Of a stretch of 64,000 nucleotides of DNA, positions 1 through 13,100 are shown piece after piece (within the stretch, counting starts at the first letter, position 1; each line of letters opens with the position of its first letter). A program made the position numbers and the translations under genes. Under the pieces are notes generated by a model. The model was not told where the DNA came from, made no database searches, and worked only from the letters and a program-made list of their open reading frames with translations. The DNA is taken from positions 1,922,001 to 1,986,000 of the forward strand of contig NOKP01000003.1 in NCBI GenBank assembly GCA_002682825.1, given 5' to 3'. The stretch is from Neonectria sp. B-13 (lineage: Eukaryota; Ascomycota; Sordariomycetes; Hypocreales; Nectriaceae).

Positions 1-251
1 ACGTACTGAAACATACTCAGCGCCAGAATGAACAAGTCCCATTTGTACGAGTCCGAATGCATCTGTCGAATCTCGGGCCTCGCAGGCAAGGTACCATTGC
101 GAGCCAGGGGAAGTTGTCCGATTATGATGCGTGAGGAGTCGTCTTGTCGTCTCGTAAGGGATTCGATGTCGACGCCGTAGTTATACGCTTGTCCCGCAGC
201 GAGGAGAATTGTGCCGAGAAGGCTTCCAAGAAGAAAGAGGAGGCTGCGCAT
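1..251 (-). CDS. Tyrosinase-like secreted protein, N-terminal part (cut by window edge)
   Basis: The minus-strand frame from the ATG at 251 runs open to the left edge, giving 83 residues. It starts with a hydrophobic signal peptide (MRSLLFLLGSLLGTILLAAG) and continues with YNYGVDIESLTRRQ, RIIIGQLPLARNGTLPARPE and WDLFILALSMFQYV. That order (signal peptide, YxYG start, basic stretch, N[GT] plus RPEIRQ, then a helix before the first copper site) matches the N-terminus of fungal secreted tyrosinases, type-3 copper enzymes that oxidise monophenols to quinones. The copper-binding histidines lie outside the window, so activity cannot be judged. The family call rests on this N-terminal pattern only. 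Confidence 0.7.
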   Translation of the reverse strand, partial: MRSLLFLLGSLLGTILLAAGQAYNYGVDIESLTRRQDDSSRIIIGQLPLARNGTLPARPEIRQMHSDSYKWDLFILALSMFQY

Positions 252-1648
252 AGTTGCGCTGTACCGTCGACGCGGTCCGAGAGGAGGTGGACAGAGAGAG
301 TAAGAAAAGGAGGCGAATGGGAATAGAGAGGACAAAGAACCCAGAATCCAGGGTGGGGAGTTTCAAGAAAAGAAGGCCAAAGATCGAGCAGCTCCTAGGA
401 GTATCGGGTAGAGTAACTGCCACTCCAAGTTCCTGCCCCCAAAACAGCCAAAAAGATTCACTTCGTGCGAGCTGCAAGAGAGCCCTGCTTGTTGTACATT
501 AATCTGGGAGTGAGTCAGTGTTGGAATTGAGCCAGCTCGACCGGTCGCTTTCTGAATGACGAGGAACGAAGGAGAAGAAGAGAGAGAAACCGATGAGGGA
601 ACGGAAAAGACGGGCACCGTGGGATATGACCTACCTGCCCTGTACCCTGAGAAGGAAGGTGCAACTCCCCCGATGCGCCACACAGACCGAAACGCAATGA
701 CGCAAGAGCTTGACCTAAGTATGTCTTGTCTTGGTAGAATTGTGCTGCGGTAGTAGAGAAAACGGTGTAAGCTGAAAAAGAAGAGAGAGGCGAAGAGAAA
801 GAGAGAGGCGAAGAGAAAGAGAGAGGCGAAGAGAAAGAGAGAGGCGAAGAGAAAGAGAGAGGCGCAGAGAAAGAGAGAGGGGGGAAAATACATCTCCAAC
901 AGCTGTCAACAGACGACAACACCACCAAGCGAGGTCTTCTGCCAGCTGCCAGCTTAACCCGGTGACCAAGTCGCCGTCGCGGAACCTTGCAGACGGCCGC
1001 TGTGACACATCCTCGGCGGCCCAACACGATAGGGGACTCTCCAGTTCTATTCGTTCGGCTACTCGCAGACTCGCGACTTTGCCCAGTCTTGTATCACCGT
1101 TGTGCTCTCAATGAGTTCCCTTGTTGCCCTTCCTACGTAGCTATCCCACGAGGATGCGTTGGCCGCGTGTCGGACCCGGGCAAATCGGAGCCGGGGCTGA
1201 AAGAGGGTTGTGCCGTCTCCGTGCCGTGCCGTTATTGTCGACAAGATAGTTAGTGAGGCCTTGGGAGACCCGGAGGAGGCTATGATCATGTTCAATCCAA
1301 GTGCCTACTGACTTAGGGGCTGGGTTGCTTGCGACCAGCATCGAGATCAGGGAAAGACGCAGCCGCCACAGGAGAGACAAACTGGGTTACCACTCGACAA
1401 GACACGTCAATGCTGGTCCTGGAGTATGACTGCCGTCTTCATGTGAACGTCATTCTTGGTATTTGTCTCGTCATTTAAATATACATCCCCTCTCCGTCCG
1501 CCATCCTCAGCAAGACGAGACACCGACGACAGACCCCTACCCCTTCAGATATCTAGAAACCGAGGCATGGACGTACATGCGTGCGTAGCTGCCCAGCCAA
1601 ATGCAAAACACAGATAAAGATACGAAATAACATCAATCCAATCACCGT
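252..1648. other. Intergenic region with 18-bp tandem repeat
   Basis: This is the upstream region of the tyrosinase and the downstream region of RPA135. Small frames here encode only low-complexity or Leu/Phe/Ser repeats and look non-coding. The one clear structure is the tandem repeat at 789-878. Confidence 0.6.
789..878. repeat. Five-copy 18-bp tandem repeat, purine-rich
   Basis: The unit ggcgaagagaaagagaga occurs at 789, 807, 825, 843 and 861. The first four copies are identical and the fifth has one a-to-c change. One strand is almost pure purine. It sits about 540 bp upstream of the tyrosinase start. Confidence 0.9.
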
Positions 1649-4600
1649 TTATTTTCCAACCCGAACGCCGTTCAGTGCCATTGGCCTCATCGGACCCTTT
1701 CGAGGCTCGTCTCCACGGTCCACCCGGTACTTGAGCTTGATACCCATGGCCGCTAGCTCCACGTCCAGGAATCGGAGCGCTCCTGGGACGACCACCATGG
1801 TAGTCTGGTCGCCGCCAACCCACGAGTTGCCTTGGCCATCCTCCCAGATCTCGCCTTGGATCTCGGTGAGATCGATGCCTTCCGTGTCGTCTAGCTTAAT
1901 GGCACAGTTTCGGCATCGTACGATGCTTGGCGCCTTCTTCTTGCCTGGTGCGAACTGCGACACCGTCGGCTGCACAGAGAGGAACGAGCCACACCGGCGG
2001 CAAATCCAGGACTTAGAGTAATCCGAACAGTTGAGGAGACGATCCTGTAGTAGGAAAGCAGTTCCGTGCGCCAGAAGCGCGTCACGCTCCATTTCTCCCA
2101 CACGGATACCACCACCCCTCTTTCGGCCTTTGATAGGTTGGCCTGTCGTCGGCACCACAGGACCCGTCGTTCGCACCTGATACTTGTCGTTGACCATGTG
2201 ACGCAGTCGCTGGTAGTAGACCACACCGATATAGATATCGGCAGCCAGCTCCTCTCCCGTGATACCCGAGTACATGGGCTCGTTGCCGTGGTAGTTGTAG
2301 CCAGCTTTCATTAGCTGGTGGCCAAAGAAGTCGGCAGCCGTGTTCTCCTCGTCAAACCTGAATGGCGTCGAGTCCTGGGCCAGTCCGTGCAAGGCGCCGG
2401 CTTTTCCTGCTAAGGACTCTACGAACATGCCTATCGTCATACGAGAAGGGAACGCGTGAGGATTGATGATGATATCCGGCTGCATCCCTGACTCGGAGAA
2501 GGGAAGATCGATCGTCTGCCACTTCTGCGAGGCGACACCTTTCTGTCCGTGACGAGATGAAAACTTGTCACCGATGAGTGGTGATCGTGGGACACGGAAC
2601 TTGACAGAGATGGTCTGCAATGGCTCGTTGCCCGTCTCGGCTCCAATCAACCGCACCTCCTCCACAAAACCAGTCTCAGAGTCCTTGTACTTCTCGTAGT
2701 GGGTTAGGCCGTCCAAGTTGACCATTTTGCCGTTGTAGTCGGGCGTGACTGTGTGCCAGGCGCAAATGACATCCCCGTCTTGGACCATACGACCAACGTG
2801 CGGCAGGCCGTCGTCGTCAAGCATTCCTTGATACTCCGCGCTCACGTAGCTGTGCGGGGCGAAGCCAAATGCCTTGGTGACGCTCTTGCTGACCTTAGTT
2901 CTCGAGTCATCCTTAAGCGAGATCTTCTTGGTCTTGTAGATGGTACCATAACCAAAGCCTCGATCGTGGGCGCTTTTGTTGAGAATCATGGCATCGTCCA
3001 TGTCGTAACCGGTGTAAGAGATGACAGCCACAACGGCATTCATACCGTTGGGAAAGTTGTCGAAACCATAAGTGTTGTGTAGAGGAGCCCGAACGACCGG
3101 GGTTTGACCGGTCTGTAGTCGATAACTCTTGTTGTCAGTGCGGTGGCGGGTTGCAGTGCCCGGCGTTCCCATGGTCTGTTTACCCATCTGACACTGGTAC
3201 ATGTTTCGAGGAGACTGATTGAAATCCGAGAAGGGGGTCATGTTGGCGAGAATAGACAACATGTTGGTCGGATCGAACTCGACATGGGTGGACCTGCCAG
3301 ACTCAATCTCTTGAGGGACAACGGCAATAGTCATGTACGGTTGCTCGTACGGGCCAACATAATCCTCCTTCTGGAGAGGGAGATACTTGACGGGCCGCAC
3401 CATTCTGGCTGGCGTAGAGGTCATGTATACGCCAGGGTAGGAGCCACCATTGGATGCAGGCACGTATCCAATTTCCAACTCCAAAGGAACACCGTGAGTG
3501 CCCTCAACTTTCCAGTACCGGAAGCAATCCGCGATTCTCAGAGACTCCTTCGGGGTACACCAACCAAGGATCTTGCCGTCAAGCATCACAACCACATTCT
3601 CCTCGGTCGAGGCCGACGAGGTTTCGACTATACCAAGCTCAGCAGCGAGGGAAGGCAGGCGGGAGACGTCGACCGAGTCTGTCATAATTTTGCACTTATG
3701 AGCCAGATGGTTCAAGAGACCACAAGGAGCACCATCAGGGGTATGGACGGGGCACATGAAGCCCCAGGACTCGGGGAGAAGTTTTCGCACAGCGGTAGTC
3801 TTAAGTTGGGCGAAGAAGGCACCTCGATGCACCATGCGAAAGTGACTGATAAATCGAAGGAAGTTGAGTTTTTCGGCAACCACCACGAAACCAGCCGTCT
3901 GCTGTAGATCCAAACCGGACGAGCTCTGTAGGTTACCAGTTGACAGGAAGTACTCTAGAGCGTTTCCAAGATTCTCGTTGGCCTTTCGGAAGATTGTGTT
4001 GGGGAACTCTTTGCGGAAGTCTTCTGATGTGAATGAAATGGTTGGGTATCTCCGGAAATAGTCTCGAAGGGAGGCACGGACGTTGACGCTCAGGAACTCG
4101 TCGAGTCTCTCCTTCAGAATCTGACCATAGAGGAAACCTCCCAGCAGAATCTCCTGATTTTGAACGGCATCAGGGTTGTCGACTGCACATTCTCCAGCAA
4201 CAAGCGCATACAGCTTTCGGATCATGAAAAGAACCATCTTGAACTTTTCGGTGTCTTGTTCCTCAGTAACATTGACGTTACCCAGATGAACCAAGACGAT
4301 CTTTCGCAGAAACTCGGTACCGACCTCGAGGTTCGACATGGTGTCTGGAACACCGAGCACGATTCGAAACTTCTCGCCGAGGTATGCGCGGGTCTCCGAT
4401 TTGCTGTATAGGTTGTAGGACTTGTAAGTCCTCAGAAGGAGCTCGACTCGTTCAGTAAGGAAAGTGTTCTCGGTCGACTTGGAGCCGACGGGGCCGATCA
4501 ATCCCTCAAAAATCTCCCGATCGTTGGTCTCGACCAGCGCCTTCAAAATCATCATGACTGGGATGAGGTATTCGTTCTTGCGCCAAGAGAAGCGGAATGT

Positions 4601-5400
4601 CGCGTTTCCGTCATCGAGGTAATGGAGAACGTTGGTCTGAGAGGTCTCATCGGGTCGAACCGCTCGAAAGATGATACCGTACGGTGTGTATCCAGGGCCT
4701 CGGTTTTGGAAACTGGGTCGGTTGATAGCCATGGGGAAATTCCGCCTGTTCATTTGCAGCATTCGAATGATCTTCTCGTTACCGTTGACGATGAAGTAGC
4801 CACCAAGTTCTTCCGACTCTTCTTTCCGCTCAACCAAGAGCGCAGGCGAGTTGTTCTCGAGGTGACATCTGTTTGACTGCGACAATGTTAGCAAAGAAAA
4901 GTCAAGCCGACAAAAGAGTCAATCCGTACCTTGATCATGATCGGCACTTGACCTAATTCTCGCACAAACTCGAAGGGGTCACCGCCGTCGATTTGGCACT
5001 CAAAGGTAGCTGAGAGTCGACCTCTGTATGTCACATGGCGTTCTCTGCATTCGGCAGGGAAAATCTGGCGGTTGCGCGCCATCTTGTTAGACGGCGGAAC
5101 CTGGGCCTTCTGGAGTGTGACGTCCTTGTATCGGATGGACAGACGGCTCTTGCCCTCGGGGCCAGCCCTCTCGTCGCCATCCAGATATGTCTTGGTGCCA
5201 ATGTCGGCGAGACCATGGGCCATCAGCCCAGGCTTGCCATCGCTACGCCAGAGACCATTGAAGGATTCGATATGGGGATCAATGGCTAATTGGAGGGCGG
5301 GATAGGCGGTGTGATCCTTGGGAGGGTTTCTAAAGAGGTTTTCGCGACGAAGAGTGTGATACTGATGGTCCCACTCGGTCTTGGTAGCCGAGGGCGCCAT
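1649..5400 (-). CDS. RPA135: DNA-directed RNA polymerase I subunit RPA2 (RPA135)
   Basis: Second-largest subunit of RNA polymerase I, which transcribes rDNA in the nucleolus. There are two exons, 5400-4930 and 4876-1649, with a 53-nt intron (GTACGG donor, GCTAACATT branch, GCAG acceptor). The product is 1232 residues, the normal length for fungal RPA2. Exon 1 ends in PIMIK and exon 2 resumes SNRCHLE, restoring the conserved fork-loop motif. Other landmarks are GDKFSSRHGQKG (conserved active-centre region of beta-type subunits), MDDAMILNKSAHDRG, and a C-terminal zinc ribbon with Cys at about 1116, 1119, 1145 and 1148 (CRRCG...CRNC). The start at 5400 (MAPSATKTEW) is preferred over an in-frame Met further upstream at 5499, because homologues begin close to the WDHQYHTLRRE segment. 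Confidence 0.95.
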
Positions 5401-8400
5401 GGTTGTAGATGTCGGGGCAGGACGCCTGGGACCTTGGATGGCGGTGTTGCGTCGTCGTGGGTAGCGGTGGTACTCGATAGTGAGCTGAAATAATTTCACC
5501 TGGTGATTGCAATAAGCCTGCCGGATTTTACTGGCAGAACAGATTCAGGTAGAGCTTTAGAGACTCGCCAGATGGGCCGCTCGCGATGCAGCAGAGAATT
5601 GAGGCTATCCCAGGACCCAGCGCAACGAAAAAAAAAGGCCGGTCGAGCTATCTGAAAAAAAATACCGATAAGCCCAAGTCACATGAGAGCAAGCGTTATC
5701 GATAGAGGCGGGGTGGGGGCGGAAGCAGACGAATGAGGGGCAGCATTCTTTGACGGAGGCGTACCGCCAACAAGTTGAAGTCCGTGCCATACAAAGCATG
5801 GAAGCGTGGTCCACGACATCCTCTGCACTCCGTCATCATCACCCATACCTCGCCAAAAAAGGATTCTGGAATCTGAGGTCAAAATACTGATCGCAGTCGA
5901 AAAATAGTGTGATAGAGACTGGAGAACGGGCAAGAGACGACCACGGCAATTATTAAGAGAGAGAAGTGGGAGGGCTTGGGTCAACATTTGTGGAACAGTC
6001 CTGCGTATTTGGTGCAAGCGGAGAGCAGCGTTTCAAGGTCCTCCGGGATAAGATGGATGGTGGGTTGAGTATTGTAGAAGTAGAGACATGAAGCAGACAG
6101 GAAATTCACGGCCCTCAAGAGAGAGGCGAAGACCTGTAGAACTGAGAAAATAACAACCGCAAACCCAGAGACCTACCTCGATACCGAAGGCCAAGGCAGG
6201 ACTATGCCCACTCAGTACCTACGGCTAGGCCGAATACTTGCTGATTCGTACAGTATTGCATGCTGCACAGACATGCAAGGCGCATCGCTTCCTTTCTCAG
6301 TGTCGTCCCCCCACAGGTGACGGCGGCGTCCTTTTCCCTTGCTCTCCCCATGTGGCAGCCAATGGCCTCGAGCCGCTTCTCCCTTGGAACCGGTGCCTGG
6401 AGAGTGGTGATGCACTCGTTGGCCGGAGTCGCGAGGAGTTGGGGGCCAAGGTGCTCTGATACATCGGCGTCTATTGCGCAGAACATGCAGCCCAGCAGCC
6501 CAGCAGCCCGCTACCTACCCAGCTCCGTCGGGGGAGAAGGCCAATCCCCTCTTCCCGGAGCAGAGGTCCAGCTCCCATTTGCTCCAGTGTTCCCAAACCT
6601 GACCCAAAGTACGGGCAATGCGCCCTGAACTGCTGCACGGCCAGAGTGAGGTAAGGAGGCCAGAGCTCGCTACCTAATGGAAGCTCTTCCCACACCTCAG
6701 CCACCACCACTAACACCACCACCACCAGACAAGACCACCAACCAGCACTCTCGCCACCAGCCATGAAGGTTGCTTAGCACGAGGTACGGTCGGACGACCT
6801 TGCTTCTTGCAGCCCAACCTGCGTTACCGATGGCGCATAACTATTCCGTTTATGCCGCTGCTGTGGCCGTTGCCGTTGCCGTTGCCGTTGATTTCTCCGC
6901 CTCTGCCACTGACCCGGTCTTTGTTCCCGAGGACGAACGAGGACGAGAATAACCACCACGCAACAAGGGAATGCCCGGACGATTCTACCGTCCACCAGCA
7001 GTCATCATCATTCAGTTACGGTAGTGCTGTTGATTCTTTTGATTTCCAGGGTTGCTTCTGCTTCCACTTCTGCTGATGAGGCTGCCGCTGGATCTTTTGT
7101 TTGACACTGCAGAGTACAGAACCTAGAACCTCGCTCCGCCCAGGCGGCCCTATAAGCGGCCAGGTACCTGCCCGTCTTGACAGAAGCTACCAGTGGTACT
7201 GTCCGCATTTTTGAGGAACGGAAGCTTCCTTCCTCGTCGGGTTCCAGTTGTTATTGTTGGAGCTGTTGCTGCCTTCCATTCTACCTGACCTGACCTCATT
7301 CTTCGCCTTTTGCTCCCTTTGCCTCCTCTCGTCTCACCCAGATTCGTCATCGTCATCCTCGATTCATCTTGCATTCTCCTCCAAAGCGTCTCTTCTGACG
7401 CATCTGCTCTGGGCTGCTCCCGTCTAAGCCTTGCCATCATCCACATCTCTCCGTTTGGCTACAGTCGTCATCATTTAACTACAGCTCAACTTGAGCTCTC
7501 CGTCGATCCATCGCCCACTCGTTGCTGCCGAAGCGAGAGTGCCTAACCAGCTTGCCAGCCTTTTGGCCCTCGTGCGTCAGTTGACCCAGTTCTCCCGCCC
7601 TGTCATGCCGTAGGCGCCTCTACGAAGTACTTCCCCGAGTTCCTCGGCCCCTAGTACTTACTGCAACGTCCCCGGTAGAGATAACTGGGGCACAGCCTAC
7701 TCCGTACCGTCGCTGGGCTTTGCGACAAGGCGCTCACGCGCCCAGGCACATACATATCTGACACAAGGACTTTCACAACGATCTTAAGGTGGCAGCTCCT
7801 CCCGCACCCATATACCAGTGACCAGTGAGAGGAGACACTACCAAGTCTATCCCTCCACTGTTGTTTCCCCGTCTTGGCCGGAGGTTGCCTTACGATAACG
7901 GATGGTGCCTTGAGCAACCTGCACTCTTCTGCACTCTCCTGCACTCACACATACTACATCAACAAGCTGCTCGCAGACGACACCGACACAGACTACACCC
8001 GCCTCCGAGTCGCCGATTTGAAACAAGAGTCGACAGGTCCTCCCGCCGTTGTTACCGCCTTGCCTTTCACCAAGACGGGTTGTTCCCAGTTCTCGCCCAA
8101 CGAGGACCCTGCAGACATCCGCAACGGGATCTAGCAAGGCTAAAAACAACAACATCAAACATACATCTCCACCGGGCCGCTGCCATCACCCGCTGTGCGG
8201 CAAGCTGTAGCCGCTCTACTGGAGGCGAGGCCCTTGACGCCCAGGAGCACTGACGTCGACGTCCCGAGCCCTGGTCGATCATCGCCCCGAGCACCGTCCA
8301 CCCTGGTTGAGACGAATGAGACGCCGCAGCGGTTAACCCACACTACGGCTGCCACCTCTAGGCTGGACCAGGTGATTGAAGATTGGAAAGTCACAACACC

Positions 8401-9292
8401 CCGCGGCCTGGCACTGTTTCGGCCAGTCGGTGTTCGTACACTTTGTACCGCGCACCTCACTTCTTCCGCGTCTTTCGCTGCTGCTGCGACCAGCTTCCCC
8501 AAGCTCGTCTGGAACACCTTCACTTTTACGTTTGTGTCTATCAACTGCGCGTCTCCATCCGCCAAAACCCCCATTCATCATCCGTTTTCCGCCCACTTCG
8601 CACTGGCGCTGCGCTGCGCTAAAACCTACGCTACCTGCGCCGCCAGGCACGGGTCGTTCCCACCCCCCTCCCCATCCCTCCCCCCATCAAGGGCCCCAAG
8701 GCTCGTGCCCTTTTGGCGGTCTTGGTGTAGCCTCCAGCGGTCCTCTAGCTTTTGGGTGCGGTTTTCGGTGCCCGCCCTGAGGCGTCCTCTGCTGTCTCGG
8801 CCGTCATCTCGTCCCAGGTGGAGCCCTTTTTGTGCGTCCGCCCAGGCGTCACCTTGTGCCAATCTACTGCTCCTCCATCGTTGCACCACGAGCCTCTCCT
8901 CCTCCTCCATCCCATCGCCGCCTACTCCCGACCCCGACTCCGACACTCAGACGCTGGCGCACATAACTTGCCATTTGCAAATGTTATCCGTCGACTGCCA
9001 TCGTTAAACAAGCCGCTTTTCTTCCTGAGCCGCACCTCCGTCCGTCGTCCCTGCGTCGCGACGTCTGAGCGCCAACAATAATTCCCTTTCCATAAAGCAC
9101 CCCGCCCACCACATCTTTCACCGTCTCCCAGATATTTCCCACCCCCAAAAAGATAACCTGCGACAACATCCTCCTTCAACCTTCTCCCCCAGCTAGCTGC
9201 CTGGTTTGCATAGCTGCTCGATCGATCGGCCCCCGCCTTCGTCCGACCTCTTCCCCGCGATCCGACCTGCGCTTGCGCAATCCGATAGAAAC
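5401..9292. other. Gene-free 3.9-kb interval between divergent RPA135 and ARL8
   Basis: No frame here looks like a conserved protein. The longest, 8195-9007 on plus, is Ser/Pro-rich and low-complexity. The right half (about 7.2-9.3 kb) is strongly pyrimidine-rich on plus, as expected for promoter and leader of ARL8. A (GCCGTT)4 repeat lies at 6866-6889 and CAC-triplet runs near 6705-6727. A long untranslated leader or a non-coding RNA could be present but cannot be shown from sequence. Confidence 0.5.
6866..6889 (+). repeat. Hexanucleotide repeat (GCCGTT)4
   Basis: Four perfect tandem copies of gccgtt inside the gene-free interval upstream of ARL8. No function is apparent. Confidence 0.85.
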
Positions 9293-10162
9293 ATGGCTGG
9301 GATCTTCCGGAGGGTCTACGATTGGCTGCTGCGCATGTTCTGGTGAGTCGACATGGCCACGGATCATGCGCCGGGTTTTCTCCCGGCGCATGCCTGACTT
9401 CCCACGTTTTGTTCCCCACCTCGGCATCGGGCCCGACGCTTCCACTCCGCCGATAGAGACTGACATCGGGACCGTAGGGCGATGGAGATGGAGGTGACCA
9501 TGGTTGGCCTGCAAAATGCCGGAAAGACCTCGTTGCTAAGAGTTCTCGCTGTGAGTCTCCCACACCCTCCCTGTTGCACTTACCGCTCCCCGACAAGCAC
9601 TTACTAACATATGTCGCGTACCACAGGGAGGAGAGTTCACTCTCGAGTAAGCGCATCCCGTAATGCCTCACATCGCCTCCCCAGAGACCGAACAGTTTGG
9701 TTCTTAGTTGCGTATAGATGCCATGGCTGACTCTAGATCCCGTGTAGCTCGATTCCCACCGTCGGGTTTAATATGAAAAAAGTGCAACGGGGCCATGTGA
9801 CACTCAAGTGCTGGGATATTGGTGGCCAGCCGCGGTTTCGCACCATGTGGGAGAGATATTGTCGGGGCGTGAGCGCCATCGTATTCATCGTCGACATTGC
9901 CGATCTTGAGTTGATCCCGCAGGCTAAGGAGGAGCTCCATGACCTCATGGGCCGCCAATCGCTTGCTGGGATCCCGCTCCTTATTCTCGGAAACAAGTCT
10001 GACCTTCCGGAGAAGCTCTCAGTGGACGAACTGATTGACGAACTCGACCTGAAGAGCATAAGAGGCCGTGAGGTGTGCTGCTATGGGATCAGTGCGAAAG
10101 AAGAAACCAACCTGGATGCCGTGGTGGAGTTCCTGATGAAGTGGGCCAGCCGAGCAGCATAA
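9293..10162 (+). CDS. arl8: ARL8-type small GTPase
   Basis: Arf-like GTPase; ARL8 proteins act on lysosome/vacuole positioning and fusion in other eukaryotes. Four exons: 9293-9342, 9478-9550, 9627-9646 (only 20 nt) and 9748-10162, giving 185 residues, the usual ARL8 size. The N-terminus [17 protein letters not shown] is the amphipathic helix typical of ARL8, which lacks the glycine-2 myristoylation site of ARF. The P-loop GLQNAGKT spans residues 27-34. Switch 1 is IPTVGFNM, switch 2 [19 protein letters not shown], and the guanine specificity motif is GNKSD. The join [16 protein letters not shown] across the 20-nt exon confirms the splicing. Effector and membrane details are inferred from the family. 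Confidence 0.93.
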
Positions 10163-13100
10163 GGTAGATGCAGAAGAGCTGGCGGTCCCCAGGTTCGACA
10201 GCAGAAGACGGCCCCGGAGGAAGGCACTGCTTCTCCCCAGGCCTCGATTGTGGACTGATTCAGGCATGCCGGACGTCGCTGGGCCTGGAAAGAAAGATTT
10301 CAAAGGAAAGATATAAAAGGCCGACCTTGCGGCGGACAGTTGGTGGACTCACACGGTAACATATATAAAGTTCCTCTCTCACGAGCTCATGACATTTCCA
10401 GATATTCTGTCAGCCCATGAGCGGGTCTTCGGAGTCATGTCGAAGGCTTCTTCTAGTTGTTGGTGTTGGAGGTTTTTATGGATGACGGAGCATGGCTTCG
10501 GGGAGGGGAGTGTTCAGCACTGGCTAGAATGGCGGACAAGGGCATTTTCTGGAAACACGAGAGACGGCACTTGCCAAAGCTCAGACACTAGTGTTGGTTG
10601 GTTGATTGATTGTTTCTCTCTCCTTGGTAGGAAACTTGTTTGAGTAAGCATAAGTAGGAAGGCCAGCCATGAGCTTGTGTAGGTTCTTTACAAGCAGCTG
10701 AGCGCAACGGATGATGACTGAATGATGATGTCGCGACGAGTTTGTTGGGCCCAAGTATGATGACGAGTAATGTCAAGTAATGTGGAGTATCGTAATGTTG
10801 AGCAACGTCGAATAATGACGAGTGATGAAGAAGAGTGGCGGCCTGCAGACTGTGGAAGGAAGCGAGTCGGAGTTTGTTAGGATACAAGGCTAGAGAGGGA
10901 GCGTCTCTTTTGAAGTAATAGACCAAAGCCCTGGAGACAGGCTTAGTAGTTGGTTGGCCAGCATTGACCGAGTTGAGACGGGAAGCAAGGCGAAAGCAAG
11001 GCGACGAATGCTGCAACGTTATATGTGGGCGAGGCGGGATCGATCATGGACCAGGGACATTGGACATGGGACATGGGTGAGGCCGGCGAGGTGAGGCGAG
11101 GTGAGGACGGACTGGCGAGGGTGTGGGTTGCGGCGGTTGTAGGGTGTACCTCTTCTGCCGACGTCTGGGCGTTGGAGAAAGACGACGAACCAACCAACAA
11201 AAACAGGGCCACGACGGCGAGCAGGAGGAGAGTGGACTTTCTGAAAAAAGAAGCAGGCAGATGCGAACAGGCAGGAGACACGAAGAAGAGGCAGAAATAT
11301 AAAAGAAGTTGGGAATGGGAAGGGAAAGAAAAGTTGAAAACAAGCAGCGAACCGGGACCGGGGTGAGGGGGAATGGGTTGAGGACTTTCCATGGCTACAC
11401 ACGGACCACTTGATGCGTTGGCCAACTCATCGCTGCAGTTGACAAGCGCCGCGTCGCCGCCCTTTCGGGTCCTCCCTCCCTCCCTTCTTGGGGGTGTTCA
11501 TTTGGATGTTTCTCCTTCGCCCCATTTGCGTACGTGGGAGGAATGACTTTCTCTCTGTGTGCGTGCGTGCGTGTGTGTGTGTGTGTGCGCGCGCGCACCC
11601 GTGTGTGTGTGGTCCTTCTGATGTGGCCTTCTGATGTGGTCCTTCTTGTTGTGGTCCCTTTGCCAGCTGGCATAGCATGGCTGGCATGGCATCCCATCCG
11701 CATGCCGCTGCCCACCCCCTTCTCCCTCTATCCCTCTCTTCCTCACGCGCGTCTGTCTTTCTGTCTGGCCGCTCCATGGACCATGTGGTCTAATAAGGTA
11801 TTTCTCCGACCGGGCCGTCGTGGATGCTTCCTACTGGGTCCCGGGGCGGGCTTCCCGCCCTTCCCCTTGCGTGCCGTCGGGAGACGGGGATTGGCCTTTG
11901 TCGTTTCGTTTGTCTTGTTTTCTAGTCGTCCTGTCTGCTTCCTTGGTTCCGTTTTACTTTTTCCTTTCTACCATTGCTCCTTTTATTTTTCACAAATTTC
12001 TGCTATCCACAGCTCGCTTCGCTTCGATGTCGTCTGATCTTTCCAGGTTGCTTCTCCCTGCTGACTGGCTGTGAGGTTTTCGTCGGGCAGAAGGGTAGGC
12101 TAGGAACGAAGGACAAGGGAATGCCAGCCGGCTGGTGGGTTATCGTCGATGTATTTTCGGATCCAAGTTGATACCAGCCCCCGGCTGACTGGACTGGTCC
12201 GGGCACAACGGTGCAAGGGCGAGCAAACCTTTGCCAGGACAACGTTAACGACAACGACAACGACGATGACGAGCTGCGGCAACCGACAGAAGTCCAAGTC
12301 TCGTTGGACTGGGGCAGCTCCTGAAGTGACAGTGACGTCAAGGGAGGCTGGTGGATTTCTGGAGGCTCCGATTCACCCCGGGGTTGAAACGGGGGGCGGA
12401 GCCGCGAGGGGCTCGGAGGCCCGGGGTCATCGCGGACGGAGGTGGCGGAGAGTGGCGGAGCGGACAATGACAAGGCCACACAAGAACCAAAAAAAAAGAA
12501 AAAAGGGGAAAAGAAAAAGATCCCGAGGAAAGGGAAAGAAATCAAGACGCCAGAAGGGGAGGACACAGGAAAGAGAGATTGAAAAAGGGATGGAGACACC
12601 CATTGAGGGAGATGAAGTCGGACAATGAGGTTTTCGGCCCGCGGCGCATTGCGAATGCCATTGGAGCGCGGCCGGAGACTGTGGGCGAATCGTCGCCTCG
12701 GCGCTAGGTGGATGGCTTTCTGGCGTGTCCATCACCGGGTGGTTGTGACCCCTATTTCCCCATCTGTCCATGCAAAATGGGAAAAGGTCATGATCGGATT
12801 TCCACTGTCGAGGTCGGCTTGGCCTTGGGGGAGCTGCTGCCGAAAGGAGAGAAGAAGGGCCAGTTCTGTGGTCAAAAAGGGGCTTCGCACCGGGGCTGGT
12901 TGCTGAACACAAGTGTGTCAGCGGTCCATCTTACCGTGGTCCATCACGCACGAAGAACCGACAGATGTTGGTTTATATCTCTGTCTCAAGCCAGAATTTC
13001 GAGCAAACGGGTATTGGCTTGTGGGATCGTTGCCAAGAAGGGGAGATGCGCCAGGAATCTCGTGTGCAAGTGCACATGGATGCGGTCCACATCTGTAAGA

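Noticed and set aside
363..1027. Overlapping minus-strand frames with LFLFAS or SLRLSL repeats
   Set aside because: They are translations of the 18-bp tandem repeat, open in all frames because the period is a multiple of three.
8195..9007. 270-codon plus-strand frame upstream of ARL8
   Set aside because: Ser/Pro/Arg-rich low-complexity sequence from pyrimidine-rich DNA; no domain, and it overlaps the expected promoter and leader.
12149..12628. Lys/Arg-rich frame of 159 codons
   Set aside because: Basic composition comes from an A/G-rich run; no conserved pattern and not flanked by gene signals.
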